64,000 nt of DNA from Exophiala sp. HKRS030. Its lineage: Eukaryota > Ascomycota > Eurotiomycetes > Chaetothyriales > Herpotrichiellaceae. The stretch is taken from positions 7,381,665 to 7,445,664 of the forward strand of contig JAHWDD010000003.1 in NCBI GenBank assembly GCA_023897205.1, in the 5' to 3' direction. Under the pieces are notes generated by a model that made no database searches, had not been told where the DNA came from, and saw only the letters and a list, made by a program, of their open reading frames with translations. Shown piece by piece: positions 54,138 through 64,000 of the stretch (position 1 is the stretch's first letter; every line of letters begins with the position of its first letter). A program made the translations under genes and the position numbers.

Positions 54138-55297
54138 ATGTCCCGATTCGGCAAACTGATTCGTTTCAAAGACCCGTCAGGGCAGGTCTTCTATGGAGAG
54201 GCGAAGGGATTGCCGCGCATAACACAGGAAGGCCTCGTGGGCGCGGATGTTCCTGTGTTCGCTGCTGGCGAAGAGCCATGGTCTAGTAAATTCAACCTCT
54301 CTGGCTCTACTGCGAAAATTGCAGAGGTGAGCGAGTAAGGTCGACTGTCCTTGGCACGGCCAGAATTGCGGGATTGTAATACTTACTGGCTTACTTTTTG
54401 TTTTCCCTAGGTGCTGCCCCCACTACCTGAAGTGCCTATTTTTCTCTGCATCGGGTTGAACTACAAAAAACATGTCGAGGAAACAGGTGTATGTATTTTC
54501 TTGCCTACCTCTGGTCTCCCATGGCAAAACAGGAGGTTACAGGATTGACGGTAGACGTGCGATTAGATGAAAGTTGGAGAGTATCCGCAGACATTCTACA
54601 AACCCCCAGGTAAGCAGAACCCGGACAGAGCTGTCCCAGTTACTCAAACCCTTTTTTCGACGCTGATGAGCATTCAGATGCCCTTGCCGGACCATTCGAA
54701 GATATCCCAATTCACCAAAGTCACCAATGGATGGACTACGAAGTAAGTTTGTGTCCATGGCCTAGGCCGACTAAGAGGTCATCATTTTTACTCATGCCTG
54801 GTGCGCAGGTCGAACTGTGCGTAGTCATCGGAAAAGATTGTAAGAATGTTGGTGAGGACGAGGATGTCACTCAATACATTCTAGGTTATACCGTTGGTAA
54901 TGATGTGTCTTCCCGCTGGTGGCAGATGCCAGAACGCTCAAGCAACCAACCTTCGGCAGCGAAGGCCTTTGACAAATTTGCGCCGATTGGGCCTGTTATC
55001 ACGTCTCCCGAGATCATCACCGACCCCAGTAAACTTGAGCTATACACGCTCGTGAATGGAGAAGGGAGACAATCATCGTCGACGGACGACCTGATCTTCG
55101 ACGTACGCGCCATCATTCGCCACTTTAGCCGCAGTACAACAATTAGGAAAGGGACTGTGATTATGACTGGAACTCCTGGCGGTGTAGCAGCATTTATGAA
55201 ACCACCAGCCTGGCTGCAAGACGGCGACATCGTGGAAATGGGTATTGACAAAATCGGAACAATTCGCAACAAGATGGCGTTCGAGAAGATGCCTTAG
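54138..55297 (+). CDS. Fumarylacetoacetate hydrolase family protein (5 exons, 287 aa)
   Basis: Exons 54,138-54,326; 54,411-54,488; 54,567-54,609; 54,678-54,742; 54,809-55,297, all GT-AG with matching phases and 864 nt in total. FAH-family enzymes hydrolyse, decarboxylate or isomerise 2-oxo acids with a Mg ion. Visible: CIGLNYKKHVEETG, FYKPPDALAGPFEDI, metal ligands E125 and E127 (MDYEVELCVVIGKD) and D157 (VGNDVSSR), KAFDKFAPIGP, VIMTGTPGGVAAF, GDIVEMGIDKIGTI. Length equals the usual 280-290 residues. Likely roles are fumarylpyruvate- or acylpyruvate-type hydrolysis, or opening of a meta-cleavage product; a sugar-acid hydrolase of the LRA6 type is an alternative. Probably cytosolic. Confidence 0.88.
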
Positions 55298-55983
55298 ATT
55301 AAGTATCAATAACCGGCTATCACGTCACATTTCGGGAGCCCGGAGATCGTTCCTCCACTACCTGCCAGAGCCTTTACCGGTAGCGTTGTGTGCCATCGCC
55401 CTCAATTGCGATTGAAAACCTATTTGCAGCTGTGATATGCCGGTCCTCAGAAGGCAAAGTGAGTGACAACCAGTTTTTGAGCTTGTTGGCGGGATAGTGG
55501 AATTGTGTGCATGGTGCTTGGGATAGCTTGGTCTTCGAAACCATCGCTTGGTTCTACACTGCAAAGAGTATCAACTTGTTGCAAACACTGTTTAGACTAA
55601 TTCCGTAAAATTGCTACTCAATGCATCATGTGAGATGAAACATAGCCAACCCAAGAAACCTGGTTTGTAGCTATGCTGCTGAAAAGACTATATATGAAGA
55701 CACGAGAGTGACGATAATTGGATCGTAAGAATCCAGCATGACTTTCTATAAGCTTTCTCTCAAACTAAGTGTATGGTATCTCGTATCTCATATCACAATC
55801 AAACTCACGACTCCTCCATTTAGTATCCTAGCCTGCAAGTTGCTTCTCTCTTGGTATCATTCCACTCGTAGGCGGACGACGAGCTCCCACCTCCACGTGG
55901 TGTCCGCTGGGAACTCTCAGAGAAACAGTCTGGCTGTCTCTGAGTGCCAGGAGGAGCTCAGCAACGCGGTGATCCTCTCACGA
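55298..55983. other. Intergenic, nothing identified
   Basis: No gene recognised. The region leads into the diverged direct repeat at 55,984. Confidence 0.4.
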
Positions 55984-56187
55984 ACGACGCGTCGAAGTCC
56001 CGAAACTTACCCTCTGCACCTCACGAAACACCCAACATGCAGTACCAGTACGCAGGAAGGGAATGGCCTCCCTTTCATGTACGCCCAACGATAGAGAACG
56101 GACTTGAGTCCCCCGTTTTCTTGCCCGACCGCAGTTTACGGTGTCAGAGCGTGGAGAAACGCGACGAAGAGACGGAATTAATAAGAG
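55984..56187 (+). repeat. Diverged direct repeat, copy A
   Basis: About 204 bp, matched by copy B at 56,261. In one frame both encode a similar peptide: here QYQYAGREWPPFHVRP, then ENGLESPVFLPDRSLR. Differences keep the protein similar, suggesting a duplicated coding exon. Family not recognised. Confidence 0.6.
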
Positions 56188-56260
56188 GCATACAATTAAC
56201 ACAACATCACTGCGATCACGCACACACAGAACATATCTTCAGATATATCCATCTCCATTA

Positions 56261-56470
56261 ACGACGCTTCGACGCGTTAAAAATCACCTTCCGAACCTCC
56301 CGAAACGCCTAATATACAGTACCAGTACGCGGGAAGAGAGTGGTGCCCCTTTCATGTACGCCCCTGGATGGAAGATGGACTTCGGCACTCCATCTTCCTG
56401 CCAGACTATAGTTTACGGTATCGGAAGCTAAAGAGGACACAGTGAAGAGGCGGAGTTAACGGGGAAGAGA
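56261..56470 (+). repeat. Diverged direct repeat, copy B
   Basis: About 210 bp. Encodes QYQYAGREWCPFHVRP, then EDGLRHSIFLPDYSLR, ending in TGA after KRTQ. Same order as copy A, 277 bp apart. Confidence 0.6.
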
Positions 56471-57090
56471 TGGTTGATCACACGGAGATTAAACTTTAGG
56501 AAGTCACCATATCGAATCATGCTATCACTACCAACACTACCCATAGCTCAGAAAATACCTTTCAGACGCATCACACACTGCCACTTTCACAGCTCGTTGA
56601 TATCGTGGCATGCCATCTACGCGAAGGACGCTGTGGCGACGCGTCTGACTGCCGATGGTGTCTCGATGGTCGAAAGCGAGCATTGACCCGAGAAGCATCA
56701 ACGAGTAAGCCTCGCACACTACACGTACTTCCTATACAGGACATCTGCACTTTATGCAGCGCACTCTCAACTAGTGGCTATCGCACTGGGGCCGGCCAGA
56801 CGTTCGGCAGCCCCCAGCGATAGCATTACAACCAAACAGAACACGGATTGGACAAATGCCGCGGACCATGTCCCCTCGGTCGCATCCACGGTCCAATTAT
56901 ACACCGGCGCAGACGAGTGTTTATTGATAAACAGGAACACAGGAGGGCTGGGAAGGGTCCGACACGTAGAACAGATACAGAACTGATATTAGGATTGTGA
57001 GCAGAGACATCTCTGCTTATAGTCGAACGCTGCATAGCTGCTTACTTTATAGAGCGGCTGGGACAGATTATGACGTAATCAATCAATCAA
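56471..57090. other. Intergenic, nothing identified
   Basis: Short frames only. A tandem aatc run lies at about 57,077-57,097, next to the SDR relic stop. Confidence 0.4.
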
Positions 57091-57893
57091 TCAATCATTC
57101 CACTCGTAAATAGACCCAGAGAACTCATGCGGCACCTTAACAACAGCATAAGCGAAAGCTTTGCCAGCTTCTCGGGAAGACACCATGGGGGTGCCCGCTG
57201 CCAGTCGCCGGTGCGTTTCTGCGGCTTGCTTTGTCCGTCCGGCATCTGCAAGAATACCAATTTTAGTAAGGTTTGAGTGAAAAAATCGACTTTTGAGAAC
57301 GTACACTTCCCATCCATTATTCCACGGATCATGGGAGTGTCATATAGACCAGGCGTCTATCCCACAGCTCTCATCGAGGGTCCTAGATGGAGTTGTGTTA
57401 TCTCAAACAAAACCGCAGTTTTAGACATGCTATAGAAGCCCCAGCCCGGCAAGACAGCTCTACCAGCATCAGATGTCGTGAAAACCACCTTTCCTGCTCT
57501 TTAAGAAGATGAGGGGTGATGTGGTTAAGCCGTGAAAAAGTTTGTACCTCGGCGTGAGCAGAAGGTAGAGGGGGCCGATACGGGGATTCTGCTTCCAAAG
57601 AAAATGAACGTACCGTGACATGGAACGCCTTGATCCATTTTCAGGATCGGAGTTAGCCAAGTTGTGCATAGGGCTCATCGTGCCAGCGTTGAGACGAAGC
57701 CCCGTCAGCCCACATACTTGTTCCTTCGACATAGTCAGCTGTCCTGTGCCTAGTTAGCGTGCTCCAGACTGTCTTTGAGTCTTGAAGATGTCGACTCCCA
57801 ACCACTCGTCATTTGATGTTCCTCCAGTAAAGATCGTACAAGCTCAAATCCAATTCCACCCGCGGCACCAGTGACAATCACTACCGGATGCAT
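57091..57893 (-). pseudogene. Short-chain dehydrogenase/reductase, decayed
   Basis: ATG 57,893 opens HPVVIVTGAAGGIGFELVRS with the NAD(P) motif TGxxxGIG. LNAGTMSPMHNLANSDPE (NAG motif) and KWIKAFHVT are in different frames (one-base loss near 57,640). An intron gtacgt...cgag may follow, then ITPHLLK, VVFTTSDAGRAVLPGWGF and the catalytic YSMSK, another frame break, and a TAG before TPGLYDTPMIRGIMD. The C-terminus AYAVVKVPHEFSGSIYEWND is typical of this fungal SDR subgroup. At least two frameshifts and one stop make it inactive. It probably belonged to the same catabolic cluster. Confidence 0.75.
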
Positions 57894-58516
57894 TGGTCTA
57901 TCCGGGGATTGAACCCCAGATTTAGCTGTGGAACACAAAGCAAATATCAAAAGCTTTCCTGCTGTTACTGGAAGAGGCTTTCAAGTTTGGTAAGGTTCAC
58001 CGACTCGAGTCAGAAGGGATCGAGTCTCGATAACTCAAGGTGTCACCAACAACGACGTTTCAGGGCTCGCAGCACCTCTGAAGGGTCCTATATTATACTT
58101 AATTTATTACGATGTTCGGATCTGGGACACCACTGCGGCGAGCTTAAAGGACAGCGCAACCCGTGGCAGAACTCCACAAACCGAAAGCCAAGCGCGATTC
58201 TCTGCGGCATTGGTCGCTTATATTTGATATAGTGCGATCCGGAAACCGAAGGCTCGACTTGACGCCTAAGAATCGGTTTCGAGGTCTGTCAACAGTACGA
58301 AAACGGGATACAAGTGAATTTGTATTGTCACTTGAATTAGCCATGCTCAAGACGTGCAGTATAGAGTTGCCAGAGGAGAGCTTTGAAGCTAAACATTTCA
58401 TTGGTAGCTATGAGGCGTAGACTTTTGAGAGGAGCGTTTATCAACGAAACATAGAGATTATAGAAGGTAGGGCGCCGGACAGGACTCTTGTGCGTAAATG
58501 CTAGCATCCCATTAGC
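57894..58516. other. Intergenic, nothing identified
   Basis: Overlapping frames at 58,144-58,420 on both strands show no recognisable domain. Confidence 0.4.
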
Positions 58517-59949
58517 TTAAAACCTTGCCAGGACCTTCAATTCGACGTCTTGCCGAGCCCAGTCGGAGGATGCTAGCTTCGACACGGTTCGTTTCACTTG
58601 CTCAGCTGTGAAGCCTTTCGCCTGAGTAGCTGGGTTGTATCCAAGACCGGTAATTTTAGCAACCTCCTCATCTGGTAATGGACTTGCTGATTCGCCATCC
58701 GCACGCCTATATACTGTGACAACTACGGCCCCACCCAAGCCCAGGTTATGCTGCATGGCATACTTCGTGTCTTTGACCAGACGATTGTTTGCCCAGCCTC
58801 TGAGATGCCATACCAACTCCGCACACTGAGCTAGACCAGTGGCTCCTATCGAGGGAGTTAGCGATTGGTGGTTGTAAGACAAGCGTGAATGATCATGATC
58901 TTACCGACTGGATGTCCTTTTGAAATCAGTCCGCCGGACGGGTTCACGACATACTTTCCTCCGTAGGTAATGCCACCAGCACGAACTAGCTCGTGAGCTT
59001 TACCTCTAGGCGCGAGTCCAATGGCGTCGATCGTAATCAGTTCGTTGGCGCTGAAGCAGTCATGAACTTCTACCACACTAACGTCGTCAACGGTGATGCC
59101 GGCCTGCTTCAGGGCTTGTTGTGCGGCGAATTCGGCCATCTTGGCGCCAATTAACTCGATAGACGATTTGTTGAACATATCCGGGGCATCAGTGGCCATT
59201 TGCTGACCTGCAATCAAGACAGCTTGTGACTTGAGGTGTGGCCTCTTGTCTAAGAATGCCTGTGACACGATGACAGCCGCCGCGGCGCCATTGGAAGTAG
59301 GGCAGCATTGTAGCTTGGTCATAACTGGATGAACTTTTGGTGATTTCATGATTTCTTCCAAAGTGTACTCCTCTTGGAATTGCGAATAAGGGTTCCTCTT
59401 GCTATGTTCATGGTTGACTCGAGCGATTTCGGCTAGATCTTCGGCTAACGCCCCATACTTCTCTACATACTCAAGCCCGGCATTCCCGAAAAGTTGAATA
59501 GCCATAGGAGCATTGGTAAGGCCTCGAGTAGCTTCGATCAGTTTCATTGAAGTGCCCATCGGCGTTTCGCGATCGTTGAAGTTCATCCCCAGACTGCCAG
59601 GGGCCATTTTCTCGAAGCCAACGACAAGTATACAGTCGGCAGCACCATAAGCAATAGCTTGTCGAGCCAAGTTCAAACCGGTACTCCCTGTCGCGCAGTT
59701 ATTGTTGACGTTGTAGATGGGGATCTTCGTCATCCCGAACTGATAGAAAACTCGTTGTCCACAAGTAGAGTCGCCATAATTATAGCAAGCGACACCCTGC
59801 TCAACATCATCATAACTAATGTGCGCATCAAGCATAGCTTTAATTCCGGCTTCAAAGCCTATCTCGGGATAGTCAATCTTGCCACAGGGCTTGACGAACT
59901 TGGTCATACCAACACCAACGACGTAAGCTGGTTCGGATTTGCGCGGCAT
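58517..59949 (-). CDS. SCP-x-type thiolase / acetyl-CoA acyltransferase (2 exons, 457 aa)
   Basis: Exons 59,949-58,905 and 58,845-58,517; the 59-nt intron (gtaaga...gatag, gctaac branch) splits the GHPVG-ATG motif in phase. Thiolases cleave 3-oxoacyl-CoA with CoA. Nucleophile C85 is in NNNCATGSTGL; H296 in VEVHDCFSANE; H346 in SKGHPVGATGLAQCAEL. The HDCF motif and the lack of the usual C-terminal Cys place it with SCP-x/archaeal-type thiolases. No peroxisomal PTS1 is seen (ends KVLARF). In this cluster it may release acetyl- or propionyl-CoA from a side chain. CGG-N10-CCG lies about 370 bp upstream. Confidence 0.88.
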
Positions 59950-60874
59950 GCTGACGGTGAAGGAGGGTAGACTGGCTGGTGGCTATTAGGGCTCCAGGTG
60001 ATACCTGAAGCTATAGCACTGCTTCGGGGCGAAGATATAGAATAAAAGCCTGGGGGTAGATGGGCTAGCAGAGTTCTTAGCGTCGCTAAGGAGTCTATCT
60101 CACGGCCATACGACTTTTGAGAGCTCGGAGTGTAAGGGCTAGGCGGTAGGTGCTGCGGTGGATTTTTGCTCACGTCACTGACAGGCCCGGTGTGGATTGA
60201 ACCCCGATGCTTTTCAGTCCTCGCAATGGCTATTGTCGATAGTCTTGGCCAAAGAGCGGGTCTCACGTCCCCGACCTAGATATCATTCGGAGAAGCTAAT
60301 AAAAGCAGCCTTAGGTTTCGGAACCTGACCTCCGTGTGCTTGGGTTTATCAACCCGGAATTCTCCTTCGGCGACACTATCCGGATTTCTAGATGGATGCG
60401 TGATCCAATGTCGGTCATTACACGTCTAGTTTGCGGCCCATGAGGATTATAGCAACTATCGACAGATAGGCAAGGTGTCTAATGTACGACAAGCGTACTG
60501 GTGTGGCTCTGAAGGACCGAAACCACTAGTAAAGCCATTCTAGTATTTAAGATAGAAGGTACGGAAAGTCTAGAGAAGGAGCAGGACTCAAGACACAATG
60601 ATAGAGATGGGGATTCTGCGTCGAGATCTTTTGTCTGGGAGTAGCATCACGAACAGAGTTCGGGGTTAATACGGGTTACATGGGGACTATCGCATTTTGC
60701 AGTACAAATTGCGACAGCGGTGCATCTTTTGGGCACGTGATGCAGACAATATGCCGAAGATGTCTGGTAGACAGGAAAAGATAGCTAAATAGCCAAGGTT
60801 TCCCACGATGGTCCTTTGGGAGGATAAATGTTAGTCTTTGTAATTGCATGAAATGCAACAAAAAGTGGATTATG
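59950..60874. other. Upstream region of the thiolase gene and 3' flank of the lyase gene
   Basis: Frames at 60,266-59,904 and 60,984-60,676 (-) are not recognised. Holds the CGG-N10-CCG pair at 60,319-60,334. Confidence 0.45.
60319..60334. promoter_or_regulatory. CGG-N10-CCG half-site pair upstream of the thiolase gene
   Basis: tttCGGaacctgacctCCGt, about 370 bp before the thiolase ATG; flanks resemble the site before the EthD gene. Confidence 0.4.
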
Positions 60875-61831
60875 CTAGATGCTATTCTCGTATTCAACCG
60901 CTTCCTTGATTGCCTCGGCCCACGTTTCAGCCAGAGCGGTCGTAGCCCGTGGAAGTGGTCTTCTAGGATGTCCTCCATAGCCAAAATACGTCTGCAGGGC
61001 GCTCTTAACGCTTGTTACACCCCCAGCCACTAACGTGCCGTCGGCTTGGGCGAGGAGACGCTGTAGCTTTGATATCTCGTGCGCTTTTCCTTCCGAGGTG
61101 CAGAGTTCGAACAGCCTTACACATGACTTCGGGAGCAGATTCCCCAAACCGACAATGACGCCTGTTCCGCCAGCTGCTAGCGTTGAGACTGTGCAATCCG
61201 CGAGCCCGGCGAGAGCGTAGAAGCCGGAGCCTGGCGAACTTGGTGTAACTGCATTGGCTGCCGACGCAACACGCGTGATCTTGCCCATATTTGCACAGGT
61301 AAACTTGCATCCTGTTATGTTTGGATGTCGAGCTAACTCGATGATCAGGTCGGAGTCTAGGTCCGTCCCAGACACCACCAGCGGGTAGTTGTAGATGATT
61401 ACAGGGATCGGTGATTTCTCTGCGACTTTCGTGTAGAACTGGATGAGGTCTCCTCGCGTGTAGGCCCCTTTGAAATAAGAAGGGGGCAGGATTAACGCAT
61501 AGTCTGCCCCAGCCTCGCTAGACTCATTGGTAAATCGAATGGTTTCCTGGACGGATTGGGCGGAACAATTCGCGATAATTGGTAAGTGCTTGAATTTATT
61601 GTCGTCCAGTAGTTCTCGAATCGCCCGGATCAGGGTATCCCGTTCTTCATGACTTAGATGAGGTCCTTCGCCGTTGGACCCTGCGAACGTAATACTATTC
61701 ACTCCGGCCTTGGCCAGACGTAGGCAATGTGTTTGCAGACCGGCAATGTCTAACTCCTCGTCCTCACCCGTGAAGAGAGTGACCGTCGCAACGCTTACGC
61801 CTGGTTTTAAGCTTCGTATTGGGGTCAGCAT
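60875..61831 (-). CDS. DapA-family lyase/aldolase (318 aa)
   Basis: Single exon, ATG 61,831. DapA-family enzymes form a TIM barrel and use a Schiff-base Lys to make or break C-C bonds of pyruvate with an aldehyde. Visible: FAGSNGEGPHLSHEER (in place of GTTGE), IIANCSAQSV, the Tyr of VIIYNYP (Y147), and K176 in NITGCKFTCANM. It ends AIKEAVEYENSI. Full family length with no defects. Fungal relatives include 2-keto-3-deoxy acid aldolases and 4-hydroxy-2-oxoglutarate aldolase. In this cluster a 4-hydroxy-2-oxo acid is a plausible substrate, giving pyruvate and an aldehyde. A 28-bp palindrome lies 146 bp upstream. Confidence 0.9.
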   Translation of the reverse strand: MLTPIRSLKPGVSVATVTLFTGEDEELDIAGLQTHCLRLAKAGVNSITFAGSNGEGPHLSHEERDTLIRAIRELLDDNKFKHLPIIANCSAQSVQETIRFTNESSEAGADYALILPPSYFKGAYTRGDLIQFYTKVAEKSPIPVIIYNYPLVVSGTDLDSDLIIELARHPNITGCKFTCANMGKITRVASAANAVTPSSPGSGFYALAGLADCTVSTLAAGGTGVIVGLGNLLPKSCVRLFELCTSEGKAHEISKLQRLLAQADGTLVAGGVTSVKSALQTYFGYGGHPRRPLPRATTALAETWAEAIKEAVEYENSI

Positions 61832-63050
61832 CCTGAATACTCGTAATGCACGATTACGGTGTTACTGTAGAGATCCAGTACGATATCTCAAGCATTGAAG
61901 GTCTAGTTTCAGGAGCTTGGAACATGTTGTGGAAGTTTAATAGCAACTATGAGTAGCGACCTTTTTTGCAGGCGCAAGATCTCGGAGAGTTCTCTCCGAG
62001 ATCTGGCGCCGGACGAATGAGAGCTATCGTGACTTCGGGCAGTCGACCCAACGCTCGGAAGCTGTATCAACCGCACAAGGCTGGAGTGCTGCTGGTCACG
62101 GGACGTATCGATGGGGTTTGTGTTAAGGATATGAGATTATGCTCAGGCTCGAGATGTTCTTCATTAATTCGTTATTATTCAATCCTCACAATCATGGCTC
62201 CGTCCTGCACATATATATAAACTCTCTCAGAGGGAGATTCCGCAGGTTGCAAATGTATTTGCAATGATGACCAAGAAATGACTAATCCTTCTCTTTACTC
62301 CAAGTATCTGGACCGGATTTTCAACAACAGAAGCGTGGATTTGGCGGTGGGAGCAAACACTCTGTGGCATCAACGTCGCAAGCATAACAGAACAAGGTAG
62401 AGGAGAGGGAGAGAGAGAGAGAGGGACAGACGGTGGGGAATTGCAGGGGGGATGCATTTGACCCGGAAAATGCCAAGTCTGGGGGACCAGGTCAAGTGGT
62501 AAAGTGCTCGTAATCAGGAATACCACTTGCAAAACGGTTTAGCGACTCGACCTTCAGATGTGAGAGATTGTCAGTTTACAACGCAATTGACTCATCCATT
62601 ACGGTAGCTTACAGTACATCATTACTGAAGGCCATCTGGCATACCAAAATTCTTTGGAGTTTGGAAGATATTTTCCTCTTGTAAACAACGGATACAATTA
62701 GCAGAAATCCAAAACTGCCAACCAAAAACTTTACGCTTGCAATGAACAAGGTACTGTGCAGGGCAGGACCGCGGCCCTGGAACGAAATACCGTCCAAATC
62801 CAAGGTAAAAATCCAAGGTGGGACCTCCGACTTGTGCTTTTTTTCATTTCCTGGTATCTTGGATAACCTGCTATATTGCACCTTTACCATGCAAACTGGT
62901 GCTTCCAAACTTGGCATTTTCCGGGTCAAACGCATCCCCCAGCGATTCTTCACCGTCTCGCTCTCTTCAGCCTTGGTTTTTCAATCATGTGGGCAAGCTT
63001 GAGGTGACGGGTTGTTCCTAAATCCACCCTCCTTGTCCTGTATCGCACTT
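61832..63050. other. Upstream of lyase gene, simple repeats, no gene
   Basis: Contains the operator-like palindrome (61,977-62,004), a GA-rich microsatellite (about 62,399-62,427) and a tRNA-like stretch near 62,490-62,560 that does not fold properly. No gene recognised. Confidence 0.45.
61977..62004. promoter_or_regulatory. 28-bp perfect palindrome with CGG-N10-CCG core
   Basis: Two 13-bp arms (agatctcggagag and its reverse complement) around a TT centre. The core CGG at 61,983-61,985 and CCG at 61,996-61,998 have the spacing bound by Put3-type Zn2Cys6 dimers. 146 bp before the DapA-family start. Confidence 0.65.
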
Positions 63051-64000
63051 TCACCGCAATGATCCACCGTACTTTTTGTGTTCGATTGTGGTACGGAGTA
63101 CTGTGATATTGTGATACAGTGGTCTACTCGGAGGTCGATGAAATGTTCGTACTGCACTGGCGAACAACCAGATTCCAAGACGCCGGTGATTTGACTCGGG
63201 CACTCGTTTCCTTGCTGCCCACTTCAGATCCGTCTTCCTGTGTTGTGATGCTCTATCGAACAAAGGATCACCGTCACCGTCTCCTGAACCCATCATCCAG
63301 TAGGGACAACCAGCTGGAGACCCTGGGGCCGTTGCGAGAGCCGGTTCCCTCGCGACATCGCGGTGTAAGACGCCCAACCCGTGAATAGCACGAAGCCCGT
63401 CAATGGCGGTGGTGGCATCTGGAAGAGTACGAAGGTGGTTCAACGGACATCCCCCCAACGTCAACACCATCATGTGCACAATCGGCACCCAGCCCATGTA
63501 ATATAGGGGATGTTTCAAATCAAAACTCCCGAGATACACGGGGGTGTACACTCCCTGAACCGATTTCAGGGCATTGCAGATGCCTGCCTCTCGTTGGAGA
63601 TCCGGAATGAACTCCTGTCGTGTACCCTTGGCCACCACCGTGTAACCCCAGTCGGGAAGTCGAATGCGGTAGAGGCATCCTCGCGCTCCGCGAAACCACA
63701 ATTCTTCACAGTATTCGAGACGATCGTAGAGAACATCCCGCACCAGTTGTCGAAACTTCTTCAGGTCGATGGGATGTTGCGGGCCTGGGCCATGTTGGTG
63801 CACAGTGGGACACGAGGAGTCCAAGAGACCTCTCTCCACCATGCCCTTCAAGCAGGAGGCCGAACAGTACGGCCCCAGTTCTTGCTGTTGGCCCGATTGA
63901 TGGGAGGCGGTTGACCGGCCACCCGGGTTCGTCGCACGCCCACGTGTCCCTCCATGGGCACCACCTCGAGGACCATCTCGAGGACCATCTCGCGGAGCCC
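63051..64000 (-). pseudogene. Fungal kinase-like protein, 5' part, C-lobe frame lost; runs off window
   Basis: An open frame runs from the window edge to 63,051. It begins with an Arg/Gly/Pro-rich stretch (PRDGPRDGPRGG), then a Cys-rich ELGPYCSASCLKGMVERG and CP-x-VHQHG, KKFRQLVRDVLYDRL, GARGCLYRIRLPDWGYTVVA with the likely ATP-site Lys (VAKGT), EAGICNALKSVQGVYTPVYL and the catalytic-loop-like GLGVLHRDVARE. After that, the text no longer fits a kinase (no DFG or DFE in frame), so a frameshift near 63,340 is likely. The N-terminus is outside the window. This family is often multi-copy in fungal genomes. Its substrate is unknown. Confidence 0.5.

Noticed and set aside
62490..62560. tRNA-like stretch with A-box-like caagtggtaaagtg and B-box-like gactcgacc
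   Set aside because: No acceptor-stem or anticodon-stem pairing could be built; at best a decayed tRNA-derived repeat.
1..64000. CRISPR arrays, bacterial operons or ribosome binding sites
   Set aside because: The window is fungal nuclear DNA with spliceosomal introns; no such arrays seen.

Overview
This is a window from a filamentous ascomycete (Pezizomycotina). The signs are short GT-AG introns of about 50-70 nt, Zn2Cys6, bZIP and C2H2 regulators, Tad-type LINEs, a Ty1/copia element, and a large AT-rich block with the look of repeat-induced point mutation (RIP). I cannot name the species from sequence alone.

Layout. (1) About 1-19,100 is AT-rich and TpA-rich, with stop codons mostly where Gln, Trp or Arg codons would be expected. 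It is not blank. Reading through the stops recovers relics of a fungal kinase-like protein (2.65-3.64 kb), a ferric reductase (4.25-5.93 kb), a C2H2 zinc-finger protein (8.2-8.7 kb), a DUF2786/DUF7168 protein (13.07-13.87 kb), a MADS-like protein (15.76-15.98 kb) and the 5' end of a patatin-like phospholipase gene that continues to 21.8 kb. A 15-bp minisatellite lies at 11.27-11.52 kb. Ferric reductase plus patatin is a cargo combination known from Starship giant transposons, so this may be a dead Starship; no captain recombinase was seen. (2) 22.2-27.2 kb holds a broken TmpA-like membrane flavoprotein gene divergent from a broken 4-coumarate-CoA-ligase-like gene, then a bZIP gene. (3) 27.3-41.4 kb is a nest of retroelements: the 5' part of one LINE (+), a complete copia element with both LTRs (ORFs on -), and the 5' part of a different LINE (-). 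Both LINEs stop at the same codon of the reverse transcriptase, head to head across the copia. The copia polyprotein carries four regular Zn2Cys6-type clusters in tandem between integrase and reverse transcriptase, which I do not recognise from known copia elements. (4) 42.7-44.3 kb is a decayed Mutator-like transposase.

(5) 44.9-61.9 kb is a small-molecule catabolic cluster in which six genes are intact once introns are modelled: an EthD-domain protein (2 exons), a vicinal-oxygen-chelate dioxygenase-like protein (1 exon), a Zn2Cys6 transcription factor (9 exons, 788 aa), a fumarylacetoacetate-hydrolase-family enzyme (5 exons, 287 aa), an SCP-x-type thiolase (2 exons, 457 aa) and a DapA-family lyase/aldolase (1 exon, 318 aa). 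A decayed inverted second copy of the EthD-dioxygenase pair sits at 51.5-53.3 kb, and a decayed SDR gene at 57.1-57.9 kb. Ring cleavage, hydrolysis of a 2-oxo acid, aldol cleavage and thiolysis would fit a meta-cleavage-like route for an aromatic compound; this is inference. All six live genes have a CGG-N10-CCG or CGG-N11-CCG half-site pair 150-370 bp upstream of the start, including a perfect 28-bp palindrome before the DapA-family gene, as expected for regulation by a Zn2Cys6 dimer.

(6) 63.05-64 kb is the 5' part of a kinase-like gene running off the window edge.
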